In this document: positions 9,091 to 18,022 of the stretch, piece by piece
How positions within the stretch are numbered: position 1 is the first letter of the stretch
Layout of the letters: each line of letters begins with the position of its first letter
NCBI GenBank assembly: GCA_964540755.1
Contig: CAZIOB010000191.1
Coordinates: 34,339 to 98,338 of the forward strand
Reading direction: 5' to 3'
Source of the DNA: JAAYJR01 sp964540755
GTDB taxonomy: Bacteria; Bacteroidota; Bacteroidia; Bacteroidales; Prolixibacteraceae
Length of the DNA stretch: 64,000 nt
Notes under the pieces: model-generated
What the model was told of the DNA's origin: nothing
Database searches by the model: none
The model's input: only the letters and a program-made list of their open reading frames with translations
Translations under genes and position numbers: made by a program

Positions 9091-11469
9091 ATGAAGATCA
9101 TAAAAATACTTATCTTATTCATCTTACCCTTCTCTGCATTTGCCCAGGAAGCTTCCCTCAGGGGACGAGTGGTTGAAGCAGTCAGCAACGAACCCCTTCC
9201 TTTTGTTAATATTGTTGTCCAGGGAACATCAACAGGAACTATAACCGATCTGGACGGTTATTTCATTCTCAACGGATTAAACCCTGGATTCATACGCATA
9301 GAAGCTTCCTTTATTGGATACAAAAAAGTTATCTCTTCTGAAATAGAGGTCAGTGTAGCAAACACTAATTTCATAGAAATCAAGATGGAAGAGAAGAGTG
9401 AACAAATAGAAGAGGTGAAAGTTACTGCATCTCCTTTCAGAAAGACTGTCGAGAGCCCTGTTTCACTCAGAAGCATCAGCATTGGCGAAATTGAAAAAAG
9501 TCCGGGTGCCAATCGTGATATTTCAAAAGTTATACAATCGTTTCCGGGAGTTCAATCAACCCCGGCATACCGCAATGATGTAATAATACGGGGAGGCGGC
9601 CCCTCCGAAAGCAGATTTTACCTTGATGGCGTGGAGGTGCCCTTCATAAACCATTTTTCTACCCAGGGGGCTTCCGGAGGGCCTGTCGGAATTATTAATG
9701 CAGATTTTATCAGGGAGGTAAACTATTATTCAGGGGCGTTCCCGGCCAACCGAGGAAATGCGCTCAGCGGAGTCCTTGAATTCTTCCAGATAGACGGCAA
9801 TGAGGAAAAATTAAAACTACAAGGCACACTGGGAGCTTCTGAAATAGCAGCAACACTTGACGGCCCACTGGGAGAAAAAACCAGTTTCGTATTTTCTCTC
9901 CGCCGGTCATATCTTCAATTCCTCTTCAGTGTCCTTGAACTGCCCTTCCTTCCAAACTTTACGGATATGCAATTCAAGGTACGTTCAAGACTTGATAAAA
10001 AAAATGAAATAACTTTCATAGGCCTCGGGGCACTGGATGTTTTTGACCTGAACCTGGGAATTGAAAATCCTGATGAACAACAAAGATTCATATTAAGCCA
10101 GATACCCGTAAACGAACAGTGGAATTACACCTTTGGCGCTGTTTACAAACACTATAGGGAAAAGAGCTATCAAACAGTGGTATTAAGCAGAAGTCACCTG
10201 AATAATGGCGCATATAAATATCTGGAAAATGATGACAGCTCTGAAGAAAATAAAATTATCGATTATTCATCTGAAGAAATTGAAAACAAACTGAGATTGG
10301 AAAATACATCCAGAATTAATGACTTTAAATTAAATTTCGGTGCAAATCTTGACCTTACAACCTATAAAAATTCAACCCGTGCAAAACGATTTTACGACGA
10401 AGGTATTATTGATATAAACTATGATACTTCCCTTGATCTTGTAAAATGGGGGATTTTCATGCAACTGAGCAGGAATTTTATATCAGAGAGATTGTCACTT
10501 TCACTGGGTGCAAGAGCAGATGCCAATAATTATTCTCAAACCATGAATAACCTGATTGACCAGTTCTCGCCTCGTTTTTCGGCCTCTTACAGTTTATCTG
10601 AAAAATGGAGTATAAATTTCAATACCGGCAGGTACTATCAGCTGCCGCCCTATACTACTTTAGGCTACAAAATTAATGGAATATACATTAATAAAGAAAA
10701 TGACCTTAAGTATATTTCGGTTGATCATCTTATCGGGGGACTTGAATACAGGCCGTCTGACAATACAGTATTCTCACTGGAAGGTTTTTGGAAAGGTTAT
10801 GATGATTATCCTTTTTCTGTGAATGATAAAATCAGCCTGGCTAACAAAGGGGCTGATTTTGGAGTCGTTGGTGATGAAGAGGTTATTTCACAGTCAGAAG
10901 GACGTGCTTACGGAGCTGAATTCCAAACAAGGATCAATACAACTGAAGGTTTTAATTTTAATCTTTCTTATACACTGGTTAGAAGTGAATTCATGGATGT
11001 AGATGGAGAGTACATACCAACAAACTGGGACTCAAAGCACCTTTTGAATATAACTACTACCAAAGAATTAAAGAAAGGATGGAGGGCAGGAGCACGGTGG
11101 CGTTTTGTAGGAGGCTTGCCTTATACACCTTATGATCTCAACAGAAGTTCACTTGTTTCGGCATGGAATCTCTCCGGGGGACCTTATCTTGATTTTGGAC
11201 TTCTGAATTCCGGGCGTTTTAAACCATTTCATCAGCTTGATGTCAGGATCGATAAAACTTTTTATCTTGACAAGCTGACGGCAAAATTTTATATTGACAT
11301 CCAGAATTTATATAATTACCAGGCAGAACAGCAGGATATTATTGTCAGGGAACAAGATGAAAACAACCAGTTCATATATACTGATAACGGCACCAGATAT
11401 GAGCTGAGACGTGTTAATAATACCACTGGAACAGTATTGCCGACCATCGGAATTATCCTGGAGTTTTAA
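9091..11469 (+). CDS. TonB-dependent receptor with carboxypeptidase-regulatory-like domain
   Basis: This 792-residue outer-membrane protein has a signal peptide ending SAFAQ, an N-terminal CarboxypepD_reg-like domain (residues about 22-105, LRGRVVEAVSNEPLPFVNI ... TDLDGYF), a plug domain (VIIRGGGPSESRFYLDGVEVPF) and a long beta-barrel ending in a hydrophobic strand, TGTVLPTIGIILEF. This organisation is the Bacteroidota TonB importer type. No SusD partner is next to it, which argues against a glycan utilisation locus; the upstream DUF2271-like lipoprotein points to an iron, haem or cofactor ligand, as an inference only. Confidence 0.9.
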   Translation: MKIIKILILFILPFSAFAQEASLRGRVVEAVSNEPLPFVNIVVQGTSTGTITDLDGYFILNGLNPGFIRIEASFIGYKKVISSEIEVSVANTNFIEIKMEEKSEQIEEVKVTASPFRKTVESPVSLRSISIGEIEKSPGANRDISKVIQSFPGVQSTPAYRNDVIIRGGGPSESRFYLDGVEVPFINHFSTQGASGGPVGIINADFIREVNYYSGAFPANRGNALSGVLEFFQIDGNEEKLKLQGTLGASEIAATLDGPLGEKTSFVFSLRRSYLQFLFSVLELPFLPNFTDMQFKVRSRLDKKNEITFIGLGALDVFDLNLGIENPDEQQRFILSQIPVNEQWNYTFGAVYKHYREKSYQTVVLSRSHLNNGAYKYLENDDSSEENKIIDYSSEEIENKLRLENTSRINDFKLNFGANLDLTTYKNSTRAKRFYDEGIIDINYDTSLDLVKWGIFMQLSRNFISERLSLSLGARADANNYSQTMNNLIDQFSPRFSASYSLSEKWSINFNTGRYYQLPPYTTLGYKINGIYINKENDLKYISVDHLIGGLEYRPSDNTVFSLEGFWKGYDDYPFSVNDKISLANKGADFGVVGDEEVISQSEGRAYGAEFQTRINTTEGFNFNLSYTLVRSEFMDVDGEYIPTNWDSKHLLNITTTKELKKGWRAGARWRFVGGLPYTPYDLNRSSLVSAWNLSGGPYLDFGLLNSGRFKPFHQLDVRIDKTFYLDKLTAKFYIDIQNLYNYQAEQQDIIVREQDENNQFIYTDNGTRYELRRVNNTTGTVLPTIGIILEF

Positions 11470-11641
11470 GAGAATATGCTGCCTTCAGAAAATAAGCCTT
11501 TTGAATTCTTTGTTTATTATCATTTTGTCAGCCGGCAATAATATGATTAAAAAGTTCACGATAAATAATAATACCGGTAAAAATCAGGAGCAGAAAGAGC
11601 TATTTTTTATATTTTCAGCGTCAAATAATTTTGACCAGTCA

Positions 11642-12604
11642 ATGCTTTGCATACACCTTGCTAATACAGATGCTTTTTTTTGCCTTGCTGCTGAGGAATA
11701 TTTCCTGAAAAATTTTTCAGAAGATATTTTTATTCTCTGGCAAAGTACTGATACAATTGTTGTCGGTAAGCACCAAAATGCCCTGGCTGAAATAAATTAT
11801 CCTTTTGTTTTAAAAAATGGCATTAAGGTTGCCCGGCGCATTTCTGGCGGTGGAACTGTTTTTCATGATTCAGGAAATGTAAATTTTTCTTTTATTAAGA
11901 ATGTAAAAGATACCGCAAAAATTAATTTTGACCTTTTCACAAAACCTGTGATCGACTCACTTGCTAAACTTAATCTCACAGTAACCACTTCTGGTCACAA
12001 TGATTTACTGATCAATGGGAAAAAAATTTCGGGAAATGCAGAACATGTTCATAAAAAACGTGTTTTGCATCATGGTACTCTTCTTTTCAGTTCTAACCTG
12101 GACAATCTCGGACAATCACTTATAACACCCCTGCAAGGTAAATACCATGATAAGGCAATCAGGTCAAGACGCAGTCCCGTGACCAATATTTCCTTCTTTT
12201 TAAAAGAAAAATGGACAATTGATAATTTTTGTTCGTTTCTTTTAAATATCCAGCTAAAAGATACAAAGTCAACTCTTTATAAAATGAATGAAAAAGATCT
12301 GGTAAGCATAAATAATCTCTTAAAGGAAAAATTTTTGACATGGGAATGGAACTATGGTTATTCCCCAAAATATATTTTTACCAATCAGACTGAAATTGAA
12401 AATAAACAGGTAATGATTAAACTGGAGGTTGAGAGAGGAAGAATAATTAATTCTACTGTATCCGGAAACTATTTCACTAATGGAGAATCATCCATTCTTA
12501 TGAGAAATATTGTAAACAGAAGGCATTATTATGATGATATACGTAATTTACTGAAATTAATTAAGGAAAAGGTACCGGATGAGCTGCCATTCGCCTTCTT
12601 TTAG
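11642..12604 (+). CDS. lplA: Lipoate-protein ligase
   Basis: This enzyme attaches free lipoate to E2 subunits and the glycine-cleavage H protein. The key motif RRISGGGTVFHDSGN and the downstream GHNDLLINGKKISGNAEH with its lipoyl-AMP lysine are present. The ATG at 11642 was chosen because the conserved fold begins there (MLCIHLANTDAFFCLAAEEY) and gives 320 residues, close to the family size. The frame is open further upstream to 11411, but that would overlap the receptor gene. No strong ribosome-binding site is seen, as is common in this phylum. Confidence 0.88.
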   Translation: MLCIHLANTDAFFCLAAEEYFLKNFSEDIFILWQSTDTIVVGKHQNALAEINYPFVLKNGIKVARRISGGGTVFHDSGNVNFSFIKNVKDTAKINFDLFTKPVIDSLAKLNLTVTTSGHNDLLINGKKISGNAEHVHKKRVLHHGTLLFSSNLDNLGQSLITPLQGKYHDKAIRSRRSPVTNISFFLKEKWTIDNFCSFLLNIQLKDTKSTLYKMNEKDLVSINNLLKEKFLTWEWNYGYSPKYIFTNQTEIENKQVMIKLEVERGRIINSTVSGNYFTNGESSILMRNIVNRRHYYDDIRNLLKLIKEKVPDELPFAFF

Positions 12605-12985
12605 TGTCGCGTCACGCCTGGTCTAACGCACAATGAATTGTTCTTCTGAATTTTTGCTGTGTTAAAAAATATTTGCAAAACGCTCCTATACATATATTTT
12701 TTGTCTTGCATAAATCCAAAAATACTTCATTCTATACGTCATTTCAGACGTAACATGACACCAGGTAATCAATCAAAAAACAGCCTGTCCTGAGTAATAC
12801 GTTATGATTACTCCGAGTATGCCTGTAAAGTCGGTTAACTGCATTATGCCTTTTCTCAAAACAGTCATTTTGAGATATTAACTTCACATTTTTCGGATTT
12901 CACAACTTTTATCTCCTGAACTGTTCATACGAATTTTGTGGGCAAAATTTATACACCTTACTCTCGACTTTTTTATGGAAACACA
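12605..12985. other. Gene-free stretch between convergent genes
   Basis: These 381 bases lie between the stops of lplA and trpB2. No coding frame, RNA gene or strong terminator hairpin was recognised. Confidence 0.5.
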
Positions 12986-14359
12986 CTATTTAGGCAGAGG
13001 ATATCCTTCAATTTCTTTCAGATTTTCATCTATTGCTGATTGGGGATATTCATGATCCGTAAGCTCTCCGGCCAGAAATTTCTCATATCCTGCCAGATCC
13101 ATCAGGCCATGACCACTGAAGTTAAAGAGAATAACTTTTTCTTTCCCCTCCTCTTTAGCTATATTAGCTTCATTAATAACAGAAGCAATAGCATGTGTTG
13201 TTTCAGGTGCAGGAATAATACCTTCTGTTTTAGAAAAAAGCAATCCTGCTTCAAAACATTCTGTCTGATGAAGAGCCTGGGCTTCCATCAGTCCGTCTCT
13301 TAACGCCGCACTTACAAGTGGCGCCATACCATGATACCTCAAACCTCCTGCATGAATAGGGGCAGGAATAAATGAATGCCCGAGGCTGTACATTGGCAAA
13401 AGAGGTGTCATTTTGGCCACATCACCATGATCATAAACAAATGGAGCCTTGGTTAAAGTGGGACAGCTAAACGGCTCAACTCCGATTATTCGTATATCAG
13501 CTCCATTGATCTTTTCATACATAAAAGGAAATGAGAGTCCGGCAAAATTACTGCCTCCTCCACAACAGCCTATAACAATATCCGGATTTTTAATACCCAC
13601 CTTAGCCAGTTGCTTTTGTGCTTCCAGTCCGATAATGGTTTGATGCAACATTACATGATTAAGAACTGATCCGAGTGAATAACGAGTTTCTCCGGATGAA
13701 TCCATTACGGCAGCCTCAATAGCTTCAGAAATAGCTATTCCCAAGCTTCCCGGCGTGTCCGGAAATCTTTCCAGAATATTACGGCCTGCCTGAGTTTCTT
13801 CACTTGGACTAGCTATGCATGTAGCGCCATAGGTGTTCATCATCATTTTACGGAAAGGCTTTTGATCAAAGCTGACACGAACCATAAAGACTTTACACTC
13901 AAGGCCTAACTGTGCACATGCAAAAGCAAGTGCACTACCCCACTGTCCTGCGCCTGTCTCGGTAGTAAGTTTTTTTATACCAAACTGCTTATTATACCAT
14001 GCCTGGGCAACAGCTGTGTTGGGTTTATGACTTCCCGGAGGAGAAACACCCTCATTTTTGTAATAAATCTTTGCCGGAGTACCAAGGGCTTCTTCAAAAG
14101 CGTAAGCACGTACAAGAGGACTGGGCCTCCAGCCTGTAAGTATTTCCCTTATCTCTTCCGGAATATCAATCCATCTCTCCTGGCTCACTTCCTGTTCAAT
14201 CAGGTTCATGGGAAATACCGGAGCCAGCATATCCGGCGTAATAGGATTACCATCAGGGCCAACAGGCGGATTAAGAGGATTTGGCAGATCTGGAGCCAGA
14301 TTATACCATTGCTTTGGCATTTCCGACTCTTCAAGAAAAATTTTCTTTTGTTTTGTCAT
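12986..14359 (-). CDS. trpB: TrpB2-type tryptophan synthase beta chain (PLP enzyme)
   Basis: This 457-residue PLP enzyme joins indole and serine to make tryptophan. It is the longer TrpB2 form: the N-terminal extension rich in PNPLNPP and the block GVSPPGSHKPNTAVAQAWYN, whose Lys should bind PLP, are characteristic, followed by TETGAGQWGSALAFACAQLG, the phosphate loop CCGGGSNFAG and the C-terminal NFSGHGLMDLAGY. No trpA or other trp genes are adjacent. TrpB2 often acts without TrpA, perhaps salvaging indole. A leader with three Trp codons and a terminator lies directly upstream, so expression is probably controlled by charged tRNA-Trp. Confidence 0.92.
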   Translation of the reverse strand: MTKQKKIFLEESEMPKQWYNLAPDLPNPLNPPVGPDGNPITPDMLAPVFPMNLIEQEVSQERWIDIPEEIREILTGWRPSPLVRAYAFEEALGTPAKIYYKNEGVSPPGSHKPNTAVAQAWYNKQFGIKKLTTETGAGQWGSALAFACAQLGLECKVFMVRVSFDQKPFRKMMMNTYGATCIASPSEETQAGRNILERFPDTPGSLGIAISEAIEAAVMDSSGETRYSLGSVLNHVMLHQTIIGLEAQKQLAKVGIKNPDIVIGCCGGGSNFAGLSFPFMYEKINGADIRIIGVEPFSCPTLTKAPFVYDHGDVAKMTPLLPMYSLGHSFIPAPIHAGGLRYHGMAPLVSAALRDGLMEAQALHQTECFEAGLLFSKTEGIIPAPETTHAIASVINEANIAKEEGKEKVILFNFSGHGLMDLAGYEKFLAGELTDHEYPQSAIDENLKEIEGYPLPK

Positions 14360-14387
14360 AATCTAATTATTTTAAGTTAATGTTTTT

Positions 14388-14468
14388 TATAAAAAAGAGA
14401 AGGGACTTGCTGCGTAAACAACAAATCCCTTCCCCGGTCCTTATATCAGTAACAAATGTTTACGCAGC
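14388..14468 (-). terminator. Transcription attenuator of trpB2 (terminator plus competing stem)
   Basis: On the minus strand an 11-bp stem (14432-14422 with 14409-14399, one G-U pair) is followed by U-rich TCTTTTTT, forming an intrinsic terminator about 30 bases before the trpB2 start. A second, perfect 12-bp pairing, GCTGCGTAAACA (14468-14457) with TGTTTACGCAGC (14420-14409), uses the terminator loop and one base of its arm. The two stems interleave, so they compete or form a pseudoknot. The first strand of the second stem follows the leader-peptide stop directly, so a ribosome at the stop would cover it, whereas a ribosome stalled on Trp codons would leave it free. Confidence 0.8.
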
Positions 14469-14522
14469 TTAATAAAAGTTGCGCCACCACCAATTACTAT
14501 TACATAAAGATATCAAACTCAT
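14469..14522 (-). CDS. Tryptophan leader peptide
   Basis: A 17-codon frame reads MSLISLCNSNWWWRNFY and stops with TAA. Three consecutive TGG codons lie at 14492-14484. Trp is the rarest residue in most proteins, so this run just before a terminator and a tryptophan synthase gene is a strong sign of ribosome-mediated attenuation. The ATG is about 23 bases downstream of a clear promoter -7 box. The stop codon directly adjoins the first strand of the competing stem. Confidence 0.8.
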   Translation of the reverse strand: MSLISLCNSNWWWRNFY

Positions 14523-14545
14523 ACAATATATTCTAAAAATTTTTC

Positions 14546-14576
14546 CAAAACTAATTATAATTTTTATTCAAACAAA
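14546..14576 (-). promoter_or_regulatory. Promoter of the trp leader and trpB2
   Basis: On the minus strand TTTG (14576-14573), a 19-base spacer and TAGTTTTG (14553-14546) match the Bacteroidetes -33/-7 consensus TTTG / TAnnTTTG exactly. Transcription would begin some 15-18 bases before the leader-peptide ATG at 14522. Confidence 0.75.
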
Positions 14577-14628
14577 TAAATGTAATTATAAATTCAATTT
14601 TTTTATGTCAATAATTAATAAAATAGTG

Positions 14629-14654
14629 CATTCTTATTTCCCGAAAACAATACA
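14629..14654. repeat. 26-bp direct repeat, left copy
   Basis: These 26 bases (CATTCTTATTTCCCG...AATACA) recur exactly at 31437-31462 in the same orientation, 16.8 kb away. The five bases before each copy also match apart from one position (ATAGT, then G or A). Each copy lies shortly upstream of a tRNA gene in window order, and between them lies the variable region. It may be an attachment-type repeat or a leftover mobile-element end. Confidence 0.6.
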
Positions 14655-14676
14655 ACCTGGCTTTCCGTTCCGCTTT

Positions 14677-14708
14677 AAAATGATACCACCAGCGGAAAAA
14701 ATGATACC
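14677..14708. mobile_element. Possible IS21-like terminal remnant
   Basis: AAAATGATACC occurs twice with a 21-base period (14677 and 14698), separated by ACCAGCGG, and is preceded by CCGTTCCG. Repeated terminal blocks of this AAAATGATACC/TTCCG kind are remembered from IS21-family ends. No transposase is nearby, so this would be a relic. Confidence 0.3.
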
Positions 14709-14818
14709 GGGTTTTGTGTAATTCATTATTGATAATACTTTCATAAGAGAAATAACTGCTTAAAACCACTGCAAATGGTTCGTTTCTTATCGGTGATGAA
14801 ACATTATTCTCGGGATGA

Positions 14819-14850
14819 TTTGCCGGGAAATAGGTTTTTACCTATTTTTG
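14819..14850 (+). promoter_or_regulatory. Promoter of tRNA-Arg
   Basis: TTTG at 14819-14822, a 20-base spacer and TATTTTTG at 14843-14850 match the Bacteroidetes promoter consensus. The tRNA begins 19 bases after the -7 box, a normal distance for a short 5' leader. Confidence 0.7.
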
Positions 14851-14868
14851 CATTCTCAAAAATATTAT

Positions 14869-14940
14869 GGTCCCATAGTTCAACGGATAGAATAGCGGTT
14901 TCCTAAACCGTAGATCCTGGTTCGATTCCAGGTGGGACTA
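14869..14940 (+). tRNA. tRNA-Arg (anticodon CCT)
   Basis: The 72-base sequence folds as a cloverleaf: acceptor GGTCCCA with TGGGACT (first pair G-U), D arm with AGTTCAACGGATAGAAT, anticodon stem GCGGT/ACCGT around TTCCTAA giving anticodon CCT (codon AGG), and T arm CCTGG-TTCGATT-CCAGG. No CCA is encoded. It marks the left edge of the variable region. Confidence 0.95.
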
Positions 14941-15647
14941 CAGGGAATTAATATAATTCACTAAATAAGAGTTCTTTAATTTTATTCGATCTTGTCCTTA
15001 ATCAACCTTTAGTCAACGAACAGTAAAAACTCCTCTTTTAAATAAAATTTATTCTTGAATTTAAATTTTTATGCGTTGTCAGAATAATATCTGAACACGA
15101 ATAAAGAGGATAGAAAATCCTAACCTTTCTGTTTTATAGCAACAAGTTCCTTTTTTATGTACCCGTAGTCCAAACTCATAGACAGTTATAATTCATTATA
15201 ATTTAGGCAGTTATGTCTAAAATTAGATATTTTGATGATACTTTTTATTAAAAGTATAGACTATTTTTAACTTCATGGACTCCATGTAGACTGGCTGTAT
15301 TCCCCGTGAATAGTGCTATTACAACAATTTTAAGGTATATTTTGTACTATCAATTTTTTATGATAAAAAAGGTAAAAATTCGGACTTTTTATTATTTAAA
15401 CATACTATTCTCAGGCTTTATAAAGTATTGTTATATGAATTGACACTTTTAAATAACTTGACAGTACACCTCACCAAAAATCTGTGAATATCAATACTTT
15501 ATATAATCCCTGCTTATTTTTAGCTCACCTTAGTTTGACCGGCATGTCTTAAGTTAGAATCAAATCTATAACGAAATTCAGTTTGTGTCTAATCTACTTT
15601 TCCATCAAAATTCTTTATTATATTACAAAATGCAAGTTTGAAGGTTT
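14941..15647. other. Gene-free AT-rich stretch
   Basis: These 707 bases contain no convincing gene on either strand. The only clear structure is a perfect 8-bp palindrome with 4-base loop at 15238-15257 (ATACTTTT TATT AAAAGTAT). Long gene-free DNA next to a tRNA gene fits an integration-prone spot. Confidence 0.5.
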
Positions 15648-17471
15648 TTACATACCATGTAGTGTGGTATTATTCACTGTTTCTATTATATCATTTGCAT
15701 TTATATGTTCACCTCTGCACAATTTTTCCGCAGCCAACGCAAAGTAGAGGGCCCTTTTTTCAATAAATTTCTTATAATCATTTCTGATTTTTTCTTGACG
15801 CTCATTTTTACTTAAATTTTCATAACCGCCGTTTGCAAGCTCCTCTTTAGGTATCAAATGACTATTTAACCTGTATTCGATTGTTTCCTCACTTGCCCAC
15901 TCATATCGTTCCTTTAAATATTTTATCGGGTCTTTTCTTCCTATATTCAGGTTTGTCCTGTCAGAAATCAAGGCACAATTCATTGCTATATAACTATTAT
16001 CGAGGCCAGCCTCTTCAATCAATGAATCAGGGAAAATATGATGATAATGTCTTGATACAATATTCGTTTCACTAACTTTTTCTTCAGAAGCAAAATCATA
16101 AGCACCTAATTTAGTAGTAACAGAAAGAACCGCCCTACCCCGGATTGAAACATTTTTCGGCCACGTTGTATTTATTAATTCGTTGGCGTCAGCAATTTTA
16201 TATTCATCTTCTTTAAAAATAGGGACATCCGAGAGTGTAAATATCTCTCCATTTTCCTTTACTCCACCTTTTATAACTTTTTTCAAAGCAATGTAATCGT
16301 AGTAAGCATGTGTCGCCGCTGAATTTTCATATCTATCGGTAAAGAATGACCGCCAGATATATTGCCTCAATACGTTATCAGCCCAACCTTTTTCATCTCC
16401 CGCATCTGGAATATCATTATACAATGCAGCAATCACCCATAAAATAGCATTGGTAGGTAATCTATTGTTATCAAATATTCCCTCTGAATTTAATAGTTGG
16501 GCCATTTTGTCCAACCCTATACTCATTCTGTCCCAGTTTTCCACCATTGTGACTTTATTCATATCCCATGCCCCTTTTTGGTTTGGCAATTTTTCTTGAA
16601 GCAATGCAGATGTATTTAAAATTAGTCTTGAGATATCATCATACTTAGCAACTCCTGGGTAATCCTTAACTAACCCACTTTGTTTATCATGCAATGACTG
16701 CCCTAATTCACTCTCTACCTCTGCCACAATTATATCATAAGTTGAAAGTGGTTTACTGTTGGTATTCATGTTAATAAATACTTCCAGGGCAATATCTTTG
16801 GAAGTATTAGACGGCAAGGACAAATATGGTAAGTTATAGTTTGAAACTACTGATCGCAAATCTTTTATTCTATCACTGACTGATTTCTTCCAATTAAAAA
16901 AATCTTCAAATTTTTCTGGTTCCCTTGGCTTCAAATGATTTGTGGCTGAATCTATCCATTGATCAATTTCGGATTGCATATCAATTGGTTTTAATAAATG
17001 GGTAGGAATCATTCCTCTTTGCAATGATTCAGCAGGAATATCACACCAAAGCGGATATTTTTGACCATTTTTGAGAAAATATCTTGCACGACAAAAAATA
17101 TATTCTTCATCACTATCCTTTAAACCATAATTATCAAATTCAGGAATGTACACAAAAAAAGTGTGATCTTCGTAATTATTATGCAAGACCCGCCAAAGGG
17201 CTGTTAATCGTTGTTGACCATCTAACAAGTGTTCAAGAACGTAATTATCTGTTTCAGGAGCAGTGACTAAATACCGAGAGACAAATTGTTCCTTTCCACC
17301 TATTTCTAAAACTAAGGTAATACCTAAGGGTAAATTATGGGTAATGGTATTAGCAAGGCTCGAAATCCTTCGCCAGTCCCATGATTCGAAACGTTGAAAG
17401 CGTGGTAATTTAATTTCACCACGTTCAATTTTTCCATACCAGTTTTTTAAACTTCTGTTACGTGCTTCCAT
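15648..17471 (-). CDS. DUF262/DUF1524 protein (GmrSD/SspE-like, putative phage defence)
   Basis: This 607-residue protein begins with a DUF262 (ParB-like) domain: KLPRFQR at 21-27 and the LLDGQQRLTAL motif at 82-92, whose DGQQR is the nucleotide-binding signature of GmrS, BrxU and SspE. The C-terminal part has HYHHIFPDSLIEEAG near 475 and NCALISDRTNLNIGRKDP, the DUF1524 HNH-type nuclease. Proteins of this architecture are modification-dependent nucleases acting against phage DNA. Here it is one polypeptide and no dnd/ssp genes are nearby. Its start overlaps by 25 bases a truncated nuclease frame, so it may be expressed from that gene's old promoter. Confidence 0.8.
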   Translation of the reverse strand: MEARNRSLKNWYGKIERGEIKLPRFQRFESWDWRRISSLANTITHNLPLGITLVLEIGGKEQFVSRYLVTAPETDNYVLEHLLDGQQRLTALWRVLHNNYEDHTFFVYIPEFDNYGLKDSDEEYIFCRARYFLKNGQKYPLWCDIPAESLQRGMIPTHLLKPIDMQSEIDQWIDSATNHLKPREPEKFEDFFNWKKSVSDRIKDLRSVVSNYNLPYLSLPSNTSKDIALEVFINMNTNSKPLSTYDIIVAEVESELGQSLHDKQSGLVKDYPGVAKYDDISRLILNTSALLQEKLPNQKGAWDMNKVTMVENWDRMSIGLDKMAQLLNSEGIFDNNRLPTNAILWVIAALYNDIPDAGDEKGWADNVLRQYIWRSFFTDRYENSAATHAYYDYIALKKVIKGGVKENGEIFTLSDVPIFKEDEYKIADANELINTTWPKNVSIRGRAVLSVTTKLGAYDFASEEKVSETNIVSRHYHHIFPDSLIEEAGLDNSYIAMNCALISDRTNLNIGRKDPIKYLKERYEWASEETIEYRLNSHLIPKEELANGGYENLSKNERQEKIRNDYKKFIEKRALYFALAAEKLCRGEHINANDIIETVNNTTLHGM

Positions 17472-17680
17472 TTTGTATATAAGGTTTTACTTTCAACAAT
17501 TATTTGTCCTTCGATATATACATCTGCTCCGGCAGCATCTGATTCAATCTTAAACTTTTCCCGATTTAATTTCTTGAAAAAAGGATATAGATATGGCCGC
17601 TTAGCATCCTCGCTGCTATCACTGAAAAAATATTTCTTAAATTGTTTTAGTTCCTCGTGGAAAGTAATTTTTTTCTTCAT
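17447..17680 (-). pseudogene. Truncated N-terminus of a type IIG (MmeI/Eco57I-like) restriction enzyme
   Basis: The 77-residue frame starts properly (MKKKITFHEELKQFKKYF) and contains YPFFKKLNREKFKIESDAAGAD followed by VYIEGQIIVESK. The Asp and the E-S-K ten residues later form a PD-(D/E)xK nuclease site, and the layout resembles the N-terminal nuclease domain of single-chain restriction-modification enzymes, which normally run on for several hundred residues. Here the frame ends right after the active-site strand, inside the start of the DUF262 gene. It is read as a remnant left when the DUF262 gene replaced the rest; a small functional protein cannot be excluded. Confidence 0.55.
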
Positions 17681-18022
17681 AAGGTTATAATTGATCTAAA
17701 ATTAAGGCACAATTTACTAAATTATATTGTCGATTGTTATTAAAAAGTAATTATGATTTCTTAAGTATGCGTTCATAAGCACTATACTATAACCTATGGA
17801 AAACCCAGCTTCAAAATTAAATACTCACTAAATTCCCAGATAACCTGGAAAACCATACTATCAAATTAAACTGGTAATACATGATTTAGTACTAATTAAA
17901 ATATTTCACATTTTGGCTCATATGCTATTTTTAGATGGAATTTTTATTCAATTATGATATATTTAGGATAAAATTCTGCTACTTCAGCGATATGAATTAT
18001 TAAGCAATGAGAAATTACCGTA
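17681..18022. promoter_or_regulatory. Divergent intergenic region
   Basis: These 342 AT-rich bases separate the nuclease fragment from the HEPN gene, which is transcribed the other way. No gene or repeat was seen; both promoters should lie here but no consensus pair was identified with confidence. Confidence 0.35.

Noticed and set aside
14479..14721. 80-residue plus-strand frame over the trp leader
   Set aside because: It is the antisense shadow of the leader peptide and promoter, with low-complexity Ile/Lys/Asn content and no homology seen.
15238..15257. Perfect 8-bp palindrome with a 4-base loop as a terminator
   Set aside because: No gene ends nearby and no T-run follows; AT-rich palindromes are expected by chance here.
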